18,291 bases of DNA. Source: JBEKTY01 sp049515555 (lineage in GTDB: Bacteria; Planctomycetota; Planctomycetia; Pirellulales; Thermoguttaceae). Made by a program: the position numbers and the translations under genes. The stretch spans positions 1 to 18,291 of the forward strand of contig JBEKTY010000244.1 in NCBI GenBank assembly GCA_049515555.1, in the 5' to 3' direction. Below, one piece after another: positions 1 to 9,044 of the stretch. Position 1 is the first letter of the stretch. Every line of letters begins with the position of its first letter. The notes under the pieces were generated by a model. It was given only the letters and a program-made list of their open reading frames with translations, had not been told where the DNA came from and made no database searches.

Positions 1-1358
<1,358 letters not shown>

Positions 1359-1364
1359 TACCCT

Positions 1365-1392
1365 ATTTTACGGCTTCCTGCGGACGTTGACC
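1365..1392 (-). promoter_or_regulatory. Candidate uvrB promoter, possibly leaderless
   Basis: On the minus strand TAAAAT (1370-1365) is preceded 17 nt upstream by TGGTCA, a 4/6 match to TTGACA. The -10 box ends 6 nt before the uvrB ATG, so a normal transcription start would fall on the ATG itself and give a leaderless mRNA. This agrees with the absence of a ribosome binding site. No LexA-type palindrome was recognised. Inference from sequence only. Confidence 0.4.
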
Positions 1393-1534
1393 ATGCGCAG
1401 CGGGCGGAATAAGATGCGGCCGGACGGCGAGAACTCGCTGGGGCGCTCGACGCGGGGGGGCGCCTTGGTAAGATGAACGACTAAACGATTCTGGATCGGT
1501 TCCAGGCTCACTGCAAATGGGAAAGGGCAAGCTT

Positions 1535-4500
1535 ATGAAGCTCGCGGTTCGGCGGCGCGGATGGGGCCTGGTCGTTGTCTGGTTGGTTGCCGCGGCGTCG
1601 GCATGCTCGGCGGCGGAACCGGGGACGCTGCTGGAGGACCATTTCCGGGACGGCGTCTCGGCCGAGTGGTCGGCGGTCGGCCACGGCGGACCCGAGAGGC
1701 TCGACCCCGCCCAGGCGGCGCTGGGCAAGGATCCCGTGGGCCGCCATTTTCTGGAGATTCGCTCCGGCGCGCACATCGGCAAGAACTGCTCACAGTGGAA
1801 AGACTATCGCCTCACGTTCAGCTTCCGGCTGCCGGAGCCGGCGGCCGACGGGGCCCAACTCCTGCGGGTCATCGTTCGCGGACCGGCCGCCAACATCTGG
1901 GCCGGCTACAACGTCTACCTGTTCAATGCCGGCGGAAAGTTCAAGATCCAGGCGAATGTCTGGCCGACCAATCCCGCGGCCACCGCGCCGATCGCCGTGG
2001 ATTCGCAATGGCATCGGCTCAGCATCCGCATCCTCGGCCAGGAACTGGAAGCGGAACTGGACGACCGCGGCGACGCAAGGCTGGTGGCCACCGACATCTA
2101 CGACGCCTCCACCGTCGGCGGAATCTACCTCGGGTTCTCGCCCGGCAAGTGGCAACTGGCCGATGTCCGCGTCGTGGCGCTTCGCCCGATCCTGGAGGCC
2201 GCGGACGTGTTGGCTCGGTACTGCCTGTTCGCCTACCACCCTTCGCTGGACAAGCTGGCCGTCAAGGTCGACTTGAGCGAGTGCTCCGACCAGCCGTGGG
2301 CCCGCCGCGTTACCGCGATTCGCTTCGCCGTTCAGCCGGCGGAGAAAGGCGCGGTGCTGGCCCAGGGGGAAATCGCGCTGGACGCCAAGAAGTGCGGCAC
2401 GGCGGAGGTGCGGCTGCCGAAGCTGCCCGAGGGCCGGTACGAGCTGAAGCTGGCGGCCGTCGGCGCGCCGCTGACCGCCGTCAGACGATTCGTCCGGCGG
2501 ATCTTCCCTTGGGAAAGGAACTCGCTGGGCATTACCCACGAGGTCTATGCACCCTTCGAGCCGATCTCCGTCCGCGGCAGGGACGTAAAGGTCGTCGGAC
2601 GGGTCTACCGCATGAACGACCTGGGACTTTGGGACCGCGTGCAGTCACAGGGCCACGACCTGCTGGCCGGCCCAATGACCTTGCGGTGCGAGGCGTCCGG
2701 GGGCCCGGTGGCATGGAAATCGGGCGACGGCCGTTTCAGGCAGGTGGCCGCCGATGCCGCGGTGTTCGAGGGCTCGGCCGAGTCGCCGGCCGTCACGGTG
2801 CGGAGCACCTCGACCGTCGAGTTCGACGGCTGCATGAAGATCGAGATGGACCTTGCCCCGCTGGCCGGCGGCCCGGCCGTCAAGCGGCTATGGCTGGAGA
2901 TTCCGCTGGCGGACCGCGAGGTGCCGCTCTTCTTCCCGCAGCTCAGCGGGTGCCGGGAGAACTACGCGGGGCCGACGCCGCGCGGCGGAAAGATCGTCTG
3001 GCAGCCACGGACCACGGAGTGGATGCAATTTCCCGCAAGGACCTGGAAGGCCGAGCCCGGACCGGAAGACGGCGTGATCTGGACGCCGCGGGCCTGCTAC
3101 CAGCGCGATTTTGCCTATTACATCTGGCTGGGCGGCGCCGAGCGGGGCCTGGCCTGGTTCGCCGAGAACGACCGGGGCTACGTCGTCGATCCCCAAAGCG
3201 ACACGCAGAGCGTCCGCCGCGAAGGCCAAAAGGTCGTGCTGCGAATCCACCTGGTCAACCGCGCTGGGCTGGACAGCCCGCGGCACGTGGTGTTCGGTCT
3301 TCAGGCCAGCCCCACGCGGCCTATGCCCAAGGATTGGCGGCGGAACGTGGCCGTCCCGATCCATTCCGGGCCCTGCATGGGAATCGGCGGCTACATGTGC
3401 GCGGACAAGTATCCGGCGGACTACGATTTCACGGTCGTCGAGCGGGTGCTGGAGGCCCGTCGCACGGGTACGATCGACGAGGCTTTCTTCCGCCGGAAGG
3501 ACGCGGCCCGCTCCCACCAGCCCGCGCTGACGCACGGCACCGAGCCCTGGCTCAGCGCGGTCCTCGGCGAGGCGGGCATCGCGCGGATGTACACCCGGCC
3601 CGAGTGGATCGAAGTTCAGGGCGGCATGCTGCCGGCGGATGTCCGCGCCAAGGCGCTCGGCGGACCGTTCCCGTCCTATTTCGAAGAGCACTGCGCGAAC
3701 GTCGATACGCCCGAGTGGGAAGTCTTCCAGGACGAATGGGGCCAGAACGAGTTTACCCTGCGGCAGTGGCGCAAAATGGACACGTTCATGTGCCGCATGG
3801 AAGGGAACAAGATGATGCGCTGCGCCAACGCCAACGTTGTCATCACGCCGAGCTACGCCGGCTTTGCGCTGTGGTACGCCAACGAGTGGCTGAAACGCGG
3901 CGTAAGCCTCTACCTGGACAACTCGATGTTGACGCCGTGCTCCGATCCGCGGAAATCGGCCGCGTACCGCGGGCCCGACGGACGGGTCGTTCCGGCCGTG
4001 CTGCTCTGGTCGCAGCGCGACTACTACAAGCGGATGTGGAACCTGCGATGCCAATGGAACCAACGGGGCTTGGCGTACCCGCTGACCGTCAGCCACCATG
4101 TCACCAACACCCAGATCCTGCCGTTGCACACCTGGATCGATAAGCTGAGCGACCTGGAATGGGTGCCCAAGTCTCCTCCTGCGGACCCGGACTTCCTGCT
4201 CACGGAGACCGTCGCTCGCCAGATCGGCAGCTACTCGGACCTGATCGTTCCGTTGACGCGGGGCCTGGAGGAGTCGGTCGTGTACAAGGCGTCCGGAATG
4301 GGGCCGGAATCGCTCGTACGCATGGAATGGGGAATGCGCATGGTGCACGAGATCGCGCGCTGGGGCTATCCGTTCGGGAGCGTGGCGTCCGCCGAGCCGG
4401 CCCGCCGCCTGGAAAAGGCAGTCTGGGACTTCGGCTACGGCCTGCCCGCCTGCCGCGTGCAGAACTACTGGAGCGACGATGCGGTGGTGCAGGGTCCCGC

Positions 4501-4798
4501 CGGCCTGCGCTGGCTGGCGCTGATCTCCGAGACGGACCGGCGCATCATGCTCGTGCTTCAGAGCTATGATGCCAAACCGGGCGATGCCCGGCTGGTCTTC
4601 AACGTGCGGCGGCTGGGTTTCGCGCCCTCCGGCACGGTCACCGACGTCGAGACCGGCCAGGGCCTGGGACCAGCGGGGGCGACGGTCGCCATTCCCATGA
4701 ACCGGCCCTACGCCACGCGAGTGATCGTCTGCGCCGCGGGACCGTTGTCCGGAGGCGTGGCCATCGAGCGGGCCAGCGGTCCGAACCTCGGGCGATAG
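1535..4798 (+). CDS. Large exported glycoside-hydrolase-like protein (GH123/DUF6067-like)
   Basis: 1087 residues from the ATG at 1535, chosen because GGGAAAGGG lies 7 nt upstream; an in-frame ATG at 1517 would add six residues. The N-terminus is a classical export signal: a basic stretch (MKLAVRRRGW), a hydrophobic core (LVVVWLVAAAS), and a small-residue cleavage region near ACSAA. Residues about 25-220 (beginning LLEDHFRDG, with QWHRLSIRI and GGIYLGFS) look like a LamG/concanavalin-like jelly-roll. A beta-rich middle region carries GLAWFAENDRGYV and VIWTPRACYQRDF. The second half (about 580-960) looks like a TIM-barrel with a GVSLYLDNS strand near residue 792 that could hold an active-site Asp. 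A small C-terminal beta domain follows. This layout recalls the GH123/DUF6067-type proteins common in polysaccharide-degrading planctomycetes. Substrate and catalytic residues cannot be assigned from sequence alone. Confidence 0.72.
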   Translation: MKLAVRRRGWGLVVVWLVAAASACSAAEPGTLLEDHFRDGVSAEWSAVGHGGPERLDPAQAALGKDPVGRHFLEIRSGAHIGKNCSQWKDYRLTFSFRLPEPAADGAQLLRVIVRGPAANIWAGYNVYLFNAGGKFKIQANVWPTNPAATAPIAVDSQWHRLSIRILGQELEAELDDRGDARLVATDIYDASTVGGIYLGFSPGKWQLADVRVVALRPILEAADVLARYCLFAYHPSLDKLAVKVDLSECSDQPWARRVTAIRFAVQPAEKGAVLAQGEIALDAKKCGTAEVRLPKLPEGRYELKLAAVGAPLTAVRRFVRRIFPWERNSLGITHEVYAPFEPISVRGRDVKVVGRVYRMNDLGLWDRVQSQGHDLLAGPMTLRCEASGGPVAWKSGDGRFRQVAADAAVFEGSAESPAVTVRSTSTVEFDGCMKIEMDLAPLAGGPAVKRLWLEIPLADREVPLFFPQLSGCRENYAGPTPRGGKIVWQPRTTEWMQFPARTWKAEPGPEDGVIWTPRACYQRDFAYYIWLGGAERGLAWFAENDRGYVVDPQSDTQSVRREGQKVVLRIHLVNRAGLDSPRHVVFGLQASPTRPMPKDWRRNVAVPIHSGPCMGIGGYMCADKYPADYDFTVVERVLEARRTGTIDEAFFRRKDAARSHQPALTHGTEPWLSAVLGEAGIARMYTRPEWIEVQGGMLPADVRAKALGGPFPSYFEEHCANVDTPEWEVFQDEWGQNEFTLRQWRKMDTFMCRMEGNKMMRCANANVVITPSYAGFALWYANEWLKRGVSLYLDNSMLTPCSDPRKSAAYRGPDGRVVPAVLLWSQRDYYKRMWNLRCQWNQRGLAYPLTVSHHVTNTQILPLHTWIDKLSDLEWVPKSPPADPDFLLTETVARQIGSYSDLIVPLTRGLEESVVYKASGMGPESLVRMEWGMRMVHEIARWGYPFGSVASAEPARRLEKAVWDFGYGLPACRVQNYWSDDAVVQGPAGLRWLALISETDRRIMLVLQSYDAKPGDARLVFNVRRLGFAPSGTVTDVETGQGLGPAGATVAIPMNRPYATRVIVCAAGPLSGGVAIERASGPNLGR

Positions 4799-5055
4799 AG
4801 ATAGGGGGGAGGGAGATAGGAGGGAGATAGGGGGGGAGATAGGGGTCGGGACTCATATCGGCCGTCGAACCGATGTCTTGCTGACGTAACTCCTGGCCCA
4901 AGGTCGCGGTCGCTGTGCACGGGGACAGTGACGCGCCGTCCGTCCGGGTGCCGGAGGACGGCGTGTGATCCGCTCTGACGCACGCGGACAAAGCCATGTC
5001 GTGCCAGCACGGAGATCATTTGCCGGGCCGAGAGGGTCGGGATTCTCTCGCTCAT
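4708..5055 (-). CDS. hicA: HicA-type mRNA interferase toxin, probably frameshifted
   Basis: HicA toxins are small double-stranded-RNA-binding-fold ribonucleases that cleave mRNA. Residues 1-55 match the family: SARQMISVLARHGFVRVRQSGSH, with the catalytic His in GSH at residue 31, then VLRHPDGRRVTVPVH and DLGPG. After Gly55 the expected PGTLRxIL helix is absent; the frame continues as an unrelated basic and then Pro-rich tail to 115 residues through the G-rich repeat and into the antisense of the glycosidase gene. In the neighbouring frame the bases immediately after Gly55 read LRQQDIG, so restoring two bases there would regenerate PGTLRQ. The ATG overlaps the HicB stop as ATGA, the normal hicBA coupling. 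Family assignment is firm; activity is doubtful. Confidence 0.75.
   Translation of the reverse strand: MSERIPTLSARQMISVLARHGFVRVRQSGSHAVLRHPDGRRVTVPVHSDRDLGPGVTSARHRFDGRYESRPLSPPLSPSYLPPPYLYRPRFGPLARSMATPPDNGPAAQTITRVA
4797..4846 (+). repeat. G-rich tandem repeat (GGGAGATAGG-like units)
   Basis: Directly after the glycosidase stop codon come degenerate units of the type GGGAGATAGG, with G-runs of 3 to 7 separated by AGATA. The run is imperfect and about 50 bp long. The plus strand has enough G-runs to form a G-quadruplex near the 3' end of the mRNA. On the minus strand the same bases encode the low-complexity Pro/Leu/Tyr/Ser tail of the frameshifted HicA reading frame. Confidence 0.7.
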
Positions 5056-5273
5056 ACTGCCACTCGTACCTTCGCCGTGCCGACCTCCTCGCCAATAGGC
5101 TCCCCGGTTTGCAGGCGGTCTTCAATGTGGAGGCGAATGGCATCCTCGATAAGCACCTTCGCCTCTTGCTCGGTTTCGCCTTCTGTGTAGCAGCCTTGCA
5201 GGGCAGGACAGATTGCGAGATAGCGTCCGTCTTCGTCCCGCTCGATCACTACGGTAAATTCATATTCTTTCAT
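5052..5273 (-). CDS. hicB: HicB-family antitoxin
   Basis: 73 residues from the ATG at 5273, chosen because GGAG lies about 6 nt upstream; an upstream in-frame start at 5309 lacks this. The sequence MKEYEFTVVIERDEDGRYLAICPALQGCYTEG has the HicB partial RNase-H-like fold pattern: two beta strands, then a P-x-LxGCxT-EG loop followed by a helix (EQEAKVLIEDAIRLHIEDRL). The short form has no evident C-terminal DNA-binding helix-turn-helix, so autoregulation may be weak or absent. Antitoxin-first order and the 4-nt overlap with hicA are typical of hicBA. The stop of the nucleotidyltransferase-fold gene is 39 nt upstream, so co-transcription is likely. Confidence 0.88.
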   Translation of the reverse strand: MKEYEFTVVIERDEDGRYLAICPALQGCYTEGETEQEAKVLIEDAIRLHIEDRLQTGEPIGEEVGTAKVRVAV

Positions 5274-5312
5274 TTGCTCTCCTTCGTCGTTCCCGCTTTT
5301 CCCTTGCACAGC

Positions 5313-5861
5313 CTATCGCCCCAGCTCATCCAGCAAGGCTCCCAGCCGCTCGGCCAGCTCGGGCGTCAGGCCCTCGATCCCTTCGCGTCCCACGAGCCCC
5401 ACGTCGATCAGGTCGCGGAGGTGGACGCGGTCCTCGTCGCGATTGGCGAGAAGCTTCATTCGCACCAGCCCGGCCAGCGATACGACGGGTATGCCGAGGG
5501 ACAGTTCCTGCCGATCGTCGATAGCCGGCGAAGGCAACTCGTATTCCGGCCGTACTTTCTCGCCAGCCCAAATGAGACGGACCGCATGGCGGGGGTTGGG
5601 ATCGTCACGGTCGAGGAACATGCCGACGCCCAGCACCTCGAAGTAATCCATACCGGCCGGCGAGGCCGCGGCCCGGGCCTGCGGCAGATCGTCGCGGCGG
5701 AGCAGGATATCCACGTCCTTGGTCGTGCGAACGGCGGCCGGGTCGCGGCTGGCGACCCACAGGGCCACGGCCTGGCCGCCCACCAGGGCAAACGGCACCG
5801 AGGCCTCGCCGAGGGCCCGGCAGATCCGCTGGAGCCTCGCCGTGACGTCGTCCAGGGCCAT
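5313..5861 (-). CDS. Nucleotidyltransferase-fold protein (AbiEii/DUF6036-like)
   Basis: 182 residues from the ATG at 5861, chosen because GGAGG sits 9 nt upstream; an ATG at 5897 would add 12 residues without a better site. The N-terminal part has the minimal nucleotidyltransferase signature: FALVGGQAVALW (GG motif, about residues 25-36) followed by TTKDVDILL, the D-x-D metal-binding pair. Residues about 120-150 (IPVVSLAGLVRMKLLANRDEDRVHLRDLIDV) match the region after the catalytic core in AbiEii/DUF6036-like proteins, in which LxxLKxxAxRxKDxxDL is typical. Such proteins are often toxins or antitoxins that transfer nucleotides to tRNA or protein. It lies just upstream of hicBA and downstream of a Uma2 gene, suggesting a TA-like islet. 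The exact family and target are unknown. Confidence 0.8.
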   Translation of the reverse strand: MALDDVTARLQRICRALGEASVPFALVGGQAVALWVASRDPAAVRTTKDVDILLRRDDLPQARAAASPAGMDYFEVLGVGMFLDRDDPNPRHAVRLIWAGEKVRPEYELPSPAIDDRQELSLGIPVVSLAGLVRMKLLANRDEDRVHLRDLIDVGLVGREGIEGLTPELAERLGALLDELGR

Positions 5862-5911
5862 GGTGTACCGCCTCCAGAGGTCAACGGCTGGGGCCACCGC
5901 AGTGCGTCCTC

Positions 5912-5952
5912 AACGTACTGTAATCATCTCGCTGGAGCGAGATGAATACGTT
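5912..5952. repeat. Short perfect hairpin between uma2-like and nucleotidyltransferase genes
   Basis: CATCTCGCT (5925-5933) and AGCGAGATG (5936-5944) are exact inverted repeats around a GG centre, with an outer pair AACGTA (5912-5917) / TACGTT (5947-5952). There is no T-run on either strand, so it is not a convincing intrinsic terminator. It could be an operator or an mRNA processing site between the two modules. Confidence 0.5.
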
Positions 5953-5955
5953 CTT

Positions 5956-6603
5956 TCAAGAGTCGCCGCTGGGGACGTTCTCCCGCACCCAGTCGCGGAA
6001 CGAGCGGATCAGCGCCACTTCGCGGACCGAGCCCAACTGCAGCAGGATTTCCTGGGCCCGGGCAATGGGGAAATGGGGGAAACAGATGCTGGTTTCGCGC
6101 GGAATGTAGGTTCCCTCCGCAGAGAGTTCATACACCTGGAGCTCGCGGCCGGTGAACCGCCACAATTCCGGAATGCCGAAAGCCGCGTAGATCTTCATCT
6201 TACGCACGGCGCTGCGGCTGGTCTCGACTTCGATCGCCAGATCGGGCGGCGGATCGACCTTGAAATCCAGCTCGGTTTTATCCCACACCCGCGGCTCGTT
6301 TTGGACGTAATAGCAATTGTCCGGCTCGAAACCGCGCTTGAGCTTGGCCCGCCGGATGGTCATCGTCCGGCAACTCTTCCGGCCGATGTTAAGCTCCATG
6401 GTCCAGATGTCGATCAGGGTGCCCAGAAGCGCGGCGATTCCTTCGTGCAGCGGCGACGGCGACATGATTTCCAGCTCCCCATGGTCATAGGTCATGCGCA
6501 GGTTCCCGTTCTCCGGCATATCGCGCAGCGCCACGTACGTGGCCCAGGGAATGTCGTGCAGGACCACTGCGCTGTCGGGGCTGACAGTTTCGGCCGTGCT
6601 CAT
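5956..6603 (-). CDS. Uma2-family (DUF820) PD-(D/E)XK endonuclease-fold protein
   Basis: 215 residues from the ATG at 6603, chosen because GAAAGGGG lies about 6 nt upstream. A GTG at 6657 overlaps the upstream stop (GTGA) and would add 18 residues. Family hallmarks are the N-terminal YDHGELEIMSPSPLHEGI, then PDLAIEVETSRSAVRKMKIYAAFGIPELWRF, i.e. the PD...E...K catalytic core with Asp121, Glu125 and a nearby Lys (135 or 137), followed by GxxELW. Members are abundant in planctomycetes and cyanobacteria and are thought to be restriction-like nucleases, but their biological role is largely uncharacterised. It sits 50 nt downstream of the Phd-like small gene, so a TA-like pairing is plausible. Confidence 0.9.
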   Translation of the reverse strand: MSTAETVSPDSAVVLHDIPWATYVALRDMPENGNLRMTYDHGELEIMSPSPLHEGIAALLGTLIDIWTMELNIGRKSCRTMTIRRAKLKRGFEPDNCYYVQNEPRVWDKTELDFKVDPPPDLAIEVETSRSAVRKMKIYAAFGIPELWRFTGRELQVYELSAEGTYIPRETSICFPHFPIARAQEILLQLGSVREVALIRSFRDWVRENVPSGDS

Positions 6604-6653
6604 TGGATTACCCCTTTCTTGCCTGGTGGCTGCTCCGTGTCCGGCGAACAACG

Positions 6654-6893
6654 TCACGGGAACGGTTCTCGCGGGCCCGCCTTCGATTTGGCGACCATCT
6701 CCCGAAAGGCCGGATTGGTTTCCAGCAAGTCTTTTACGAGCGAATCGTCGTCCGTTGCTTCAAGGGACTGAATCGAAACGAAACGGTGGCCCGGCAACTC
6801 GACAACGAATGTCTGCCCCGACTCACAGCACTCGGCGAGCGTGCCTTGCGGGTCCGCTTCAAGCCGGCTCAGAGGGATTATCTTTGTGCCCAT
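6654..6893 (-). CDS. Small Phd/YefM-like antitoxin-type protein
   Basis: 79 residues. MGTKIIPLSRLEADPQGTLA resembles the N-terminal strand-helix of Phd/YefM antitoxins (usually an IxxxxLrxxLxxxLxxv pattern), followed by SGQTFVVELPGHRFVSIQSLE, where Phd-type proteins place their second and third strands. The charged C-terminal tail (LVKDLLETNPAFREMVAKSKAG) would be the toxin-wrapping part. It starts 14 nt after the clpC stop codon and is followed 50 nt later by the Uma2 gene, all on the same strand. No clear Shine-Dalgarno is visible. An antitoxin role for Uma2 is inference from gene order; the fold assignment is moderate. Confidence 0.68.
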   Translation of the reverse strand: MGTKIIPLSRLEADPQGTLAECCESGQTFVVELPGHRFVSIQSLEATDDDSLVKDLLETNPAFREMVAKSKAGPREPFP

Positions 6894-6907
6894 GACAGGC
6901 GGCCGTG

Positions 6908-9040
6908 TTAGCCGGCGGTGGCTTGCGGCGGCGCCGCGCCGCCGTTGCTGCCGACGGGCACGGGGGCCGGGGGCTGGGCCGGCTGCTCCCGCGAGCCGCG
7001 GAACACCAACTGCTTCTTGTCGCCCACTTCCTTGACCTCGATGGTGATGGTGTCCATACCCTGGAACTCGCCCTTGAGGATCTCCTCGGAGAGCGGGTCC
7101 TCGACGAAGTTTTCCAGGGCCCGGCGCAGCGGCCGGGCGCCGAAATCGAGGTTCGAGCCCTTCTTCACCAGGAAGCGCTTGGCCTCGTCGCTCAGCAGCA
7201 GCTTGATTCCCCGCTCGGAGAGCCGCCCGCGGACCTTGCCCAGCTCCATCTCGACCACGTCGGCCAGGTCGTGCTCGGTCAGGTGGCGGAAGACGATGAT
7301 GTCGTCGACGCGGTTGAGGAACTCGGGCCGGAAGACCTTTTCGATCTGCTCCTGGACGCGGGTCTTCATGCTCTCGTAGGACGAGTCTTCGTCGGGTTTC
7401 TGGAAGCCGAAGGCGGCCTCGTTCTTGATGGCCTCGGCCCCGGCGTTGGTGGTCATGATGAGGATCGAGTTGCGGAAATCGACGTTGCGGCCGAAGCTGT
7501 CGGTGAGCCGGCCTTCCTCCATCACCTGCAGGAGCATGTTGAACACGTCGGGGTGCGCCTTTTCGATTTCGTCCAGGAGGACCACGGCGTAGGGCCGGCG
7601 GCGGATCTTCTCGGTGAGCTGCCCGCCTTCCTCGTAGCCCACGTAGCCCGGCGGGGCCCCGATCAGCCGGCTGACGTTGTGCTTCTCCATGTACTCGCTC
7701 ATGTCGATCTGGATCAGGGCGTCTTCGTCGCCGAACATGAACTCGGCCAGGGCCTTGGCCAGGAGGGTCTTTCCCACGCCGGTGGGTCCGGCGAAGACGA
7801 AGCAGCCGGTGGGCCGCTTGGGGTCCTTCAGCCCGCTGCGGCTGCGGCGGACGGCCTTCGAGATGGACTTGATGGCCTCGTCCTGGCTCACCACCCGGTG
7901 GTGCAGGTCGTCTTCCATCTTCATCAGCCGCATGGAGTCCTCGGTGCTCATCCGCGTCAGCGGGATGCCGGTGATCTTGGAGACCACCTCGGCGATCACC
8001 TCTTCATCGACCACGCCGTCGGTGGCCCGCGATTTCTCCCGCCATTCGTGGGTGATCATCTGCTTCTTCTTCTTGAGCTTGTCGGCCTGATCGCGCAGGG
8101 CGGCGGCCTTCTCGAAGTCCTGGTTGGCCACCGCCTCTTCCTTCTCGCGATTGAGGGTCTCGACCTCCTCGTCGATCTCCTTCAGGTCGGGCGGGCGGGT
8201 CATCGACTTCAGGTGCACGCGGGCCCCCGACTCGTCGATCACGTCGATGGCCTTGTCCGGCAGGCAGCGGCCGGTGATGTAGCGGCTGGAGAGCTCGGTG
8301 GCGGCCTCGATGGCGTCGTCGGTGATCTGCACGTGGTGGTGCTGCTCGTAGCGGTCGCGGAGGCCCTTGAGGATGTCGATGGTCTCGCCCTTGGTCGAGG
8401 GCTCGACCATCACCACCTGGAAGCGGCGGTCCAGGGCGCTGTCCTTCTCGATGTACTTGCGGTACTCGTCCAGGGTGGTGGCGCCGATGCACTGGATTTC
8501 GCCGCGGGACAACGCGGGCTTGAGCACGTTCGAGGCGTCGATGGCGCCTTCCGCCCCGCCGGCGCCTACCAGGGTGTGCAGCTCGTCGATAAAGAGGATC
8601 GTGTTCTTCGCCCGGCGGACTTCATTCATCACCGCCTTGATCCGCTCCTCGAACTGGCCGCGGTACTTGGTGCCGGCGACCATCATGGCCAGGTCCAGGA
8701 CGACGATGCGGCGGTCGGCCAGCAACTCGGGTACGTCGCCGTTGACGACCCGCTGGGCGAAGCCCTCGACGATGGCCGTCTTGCCCACGCCGGCCTCGCC
8801 CAGCAGCACCGGATTGTTCTTGGTGCGGCGGCCGAGGATCTGCATGGTGCGCTCGATCTCCTTCTCGCGGCCGATGACCGGGTCGAGCTTTCCCTGGCGG
8901 GCCAGCTCGGTCAGATCGCGGCCGAAGCTGTCCAGGGCGGGGGTCTTGGACTTGGCCCCCCGCTGCTGCTCGCCGCCGGGGCCCGCGGGGGCGCCGGGGC
9001 CCAGTCCGCCGGCCCGCTCCGAGCCCTCGGCCCCTTCCAT
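6908..9040 (-). CDS. clpC: ClpC-type AAA+ ATPase, main open frame (N-terminal domain separated by frameshift)
   Basis: ClpC is the HSP100 unfoldase that feeds ClpP. This frame (710 residues from the ATG at 9040) carries the linker and both ATPase domains: D1 Walker A GEAGVGKT (residues 81-88), Walker B ILFIDELHTLVG, the UVR-containing middle domain (EEAVANQDFEKAAALRDQADKL), D2 Walker A GPTGVGKT, Walker B VVLLDEIEKAHPD, and the C-terminal D2-small region (LDFGARPLRRALENFVEDPL). A low-complexity tail (QPPAPVPVGSNGG) ends it. The N-terminal Clp domain lies upstream in a different frame (9045-9299). The ATG at 9040 has no ribosome binding site and is probably just the first Met after the break. 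GMEGAEGSERAGG follows the second N-terminal repeat in planctomycete ClpC proteins as I know them, so about 60 residues seem deleted. Confidence 0.95.
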   Translation of the reverse strand: MEGAEGSERAGGLGPGAPAGPGGEQQRGAKSKTPALDSFGRDLTELARQGKLDPVIGREKEIERTMQILGRRTKNNPVLLGEAGVGKTAIVEGFAQRVVNGDVPELLADRRIVVLDLAMMVAGTKYRGQFEERIKAVMNEVRRAKNTILFIDELHTLVGAGGAEGAIDASNVLKPALSRGEIQCIGATTLDEYRKYIEKDSALDRRFQVVMVEPSTKGETIDILKGLRDRYEQHHHVQITDDAIEAATELSSRYITGRCLPDKAIDVIDESGARVHLKSMTRPPDLKEIDEEVETLNREKEEAVANQDFEKAAALRDQADKLKKKKQMITHEWREKSRATDGVVDEEVIAEVVSKITGIPLTRMSTEDSMRLMKMEDDLHHRVVSQDEAIKSISKAVRRSRSGLKDPKRPTGCFVFAGPTGVGKTLLAKALAEFMFGDEDALIQIDMSEYMEKHNVSRLIGAPPGYVGYEEGGQLTEKIRRRPYAVVLLDEIEKAHPDVFNMLLQVMEEGRLTDSFGRNVDFRNSILIMTTNAGAEAIKNEAAFGFQKPDEDSSYESMKTRVQEQIEKVFRPEFLNRVDDIIVFRHLTEHDLADVVEMELGKVRGRLSERGIKLLLSDEAKRFLVKKGSNLDFGARPLRRALENFVEDPLSEEILKGEFQGMDTITIEVKEVGDKKQLVFRGSREQPAQPPAPVPVGSNGGAAPPQATAG

Positions 9041-9044
9041 GCCG

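Noticed and set aside
1387..1413. Plus-strand promoter TTGACC ... AATAAG for the glycosidase gene
   Set aside because: Only about 15 nt spacing and a weak -10 match; not enough to annotate.
5912..5952. Intrinsic terminator between the Uma2 and nucleotidyltransferase genes
   Set aside because: The stem is perfect but has no following T-run on either strand and a very tight loop, so I list it only as a hairpin.
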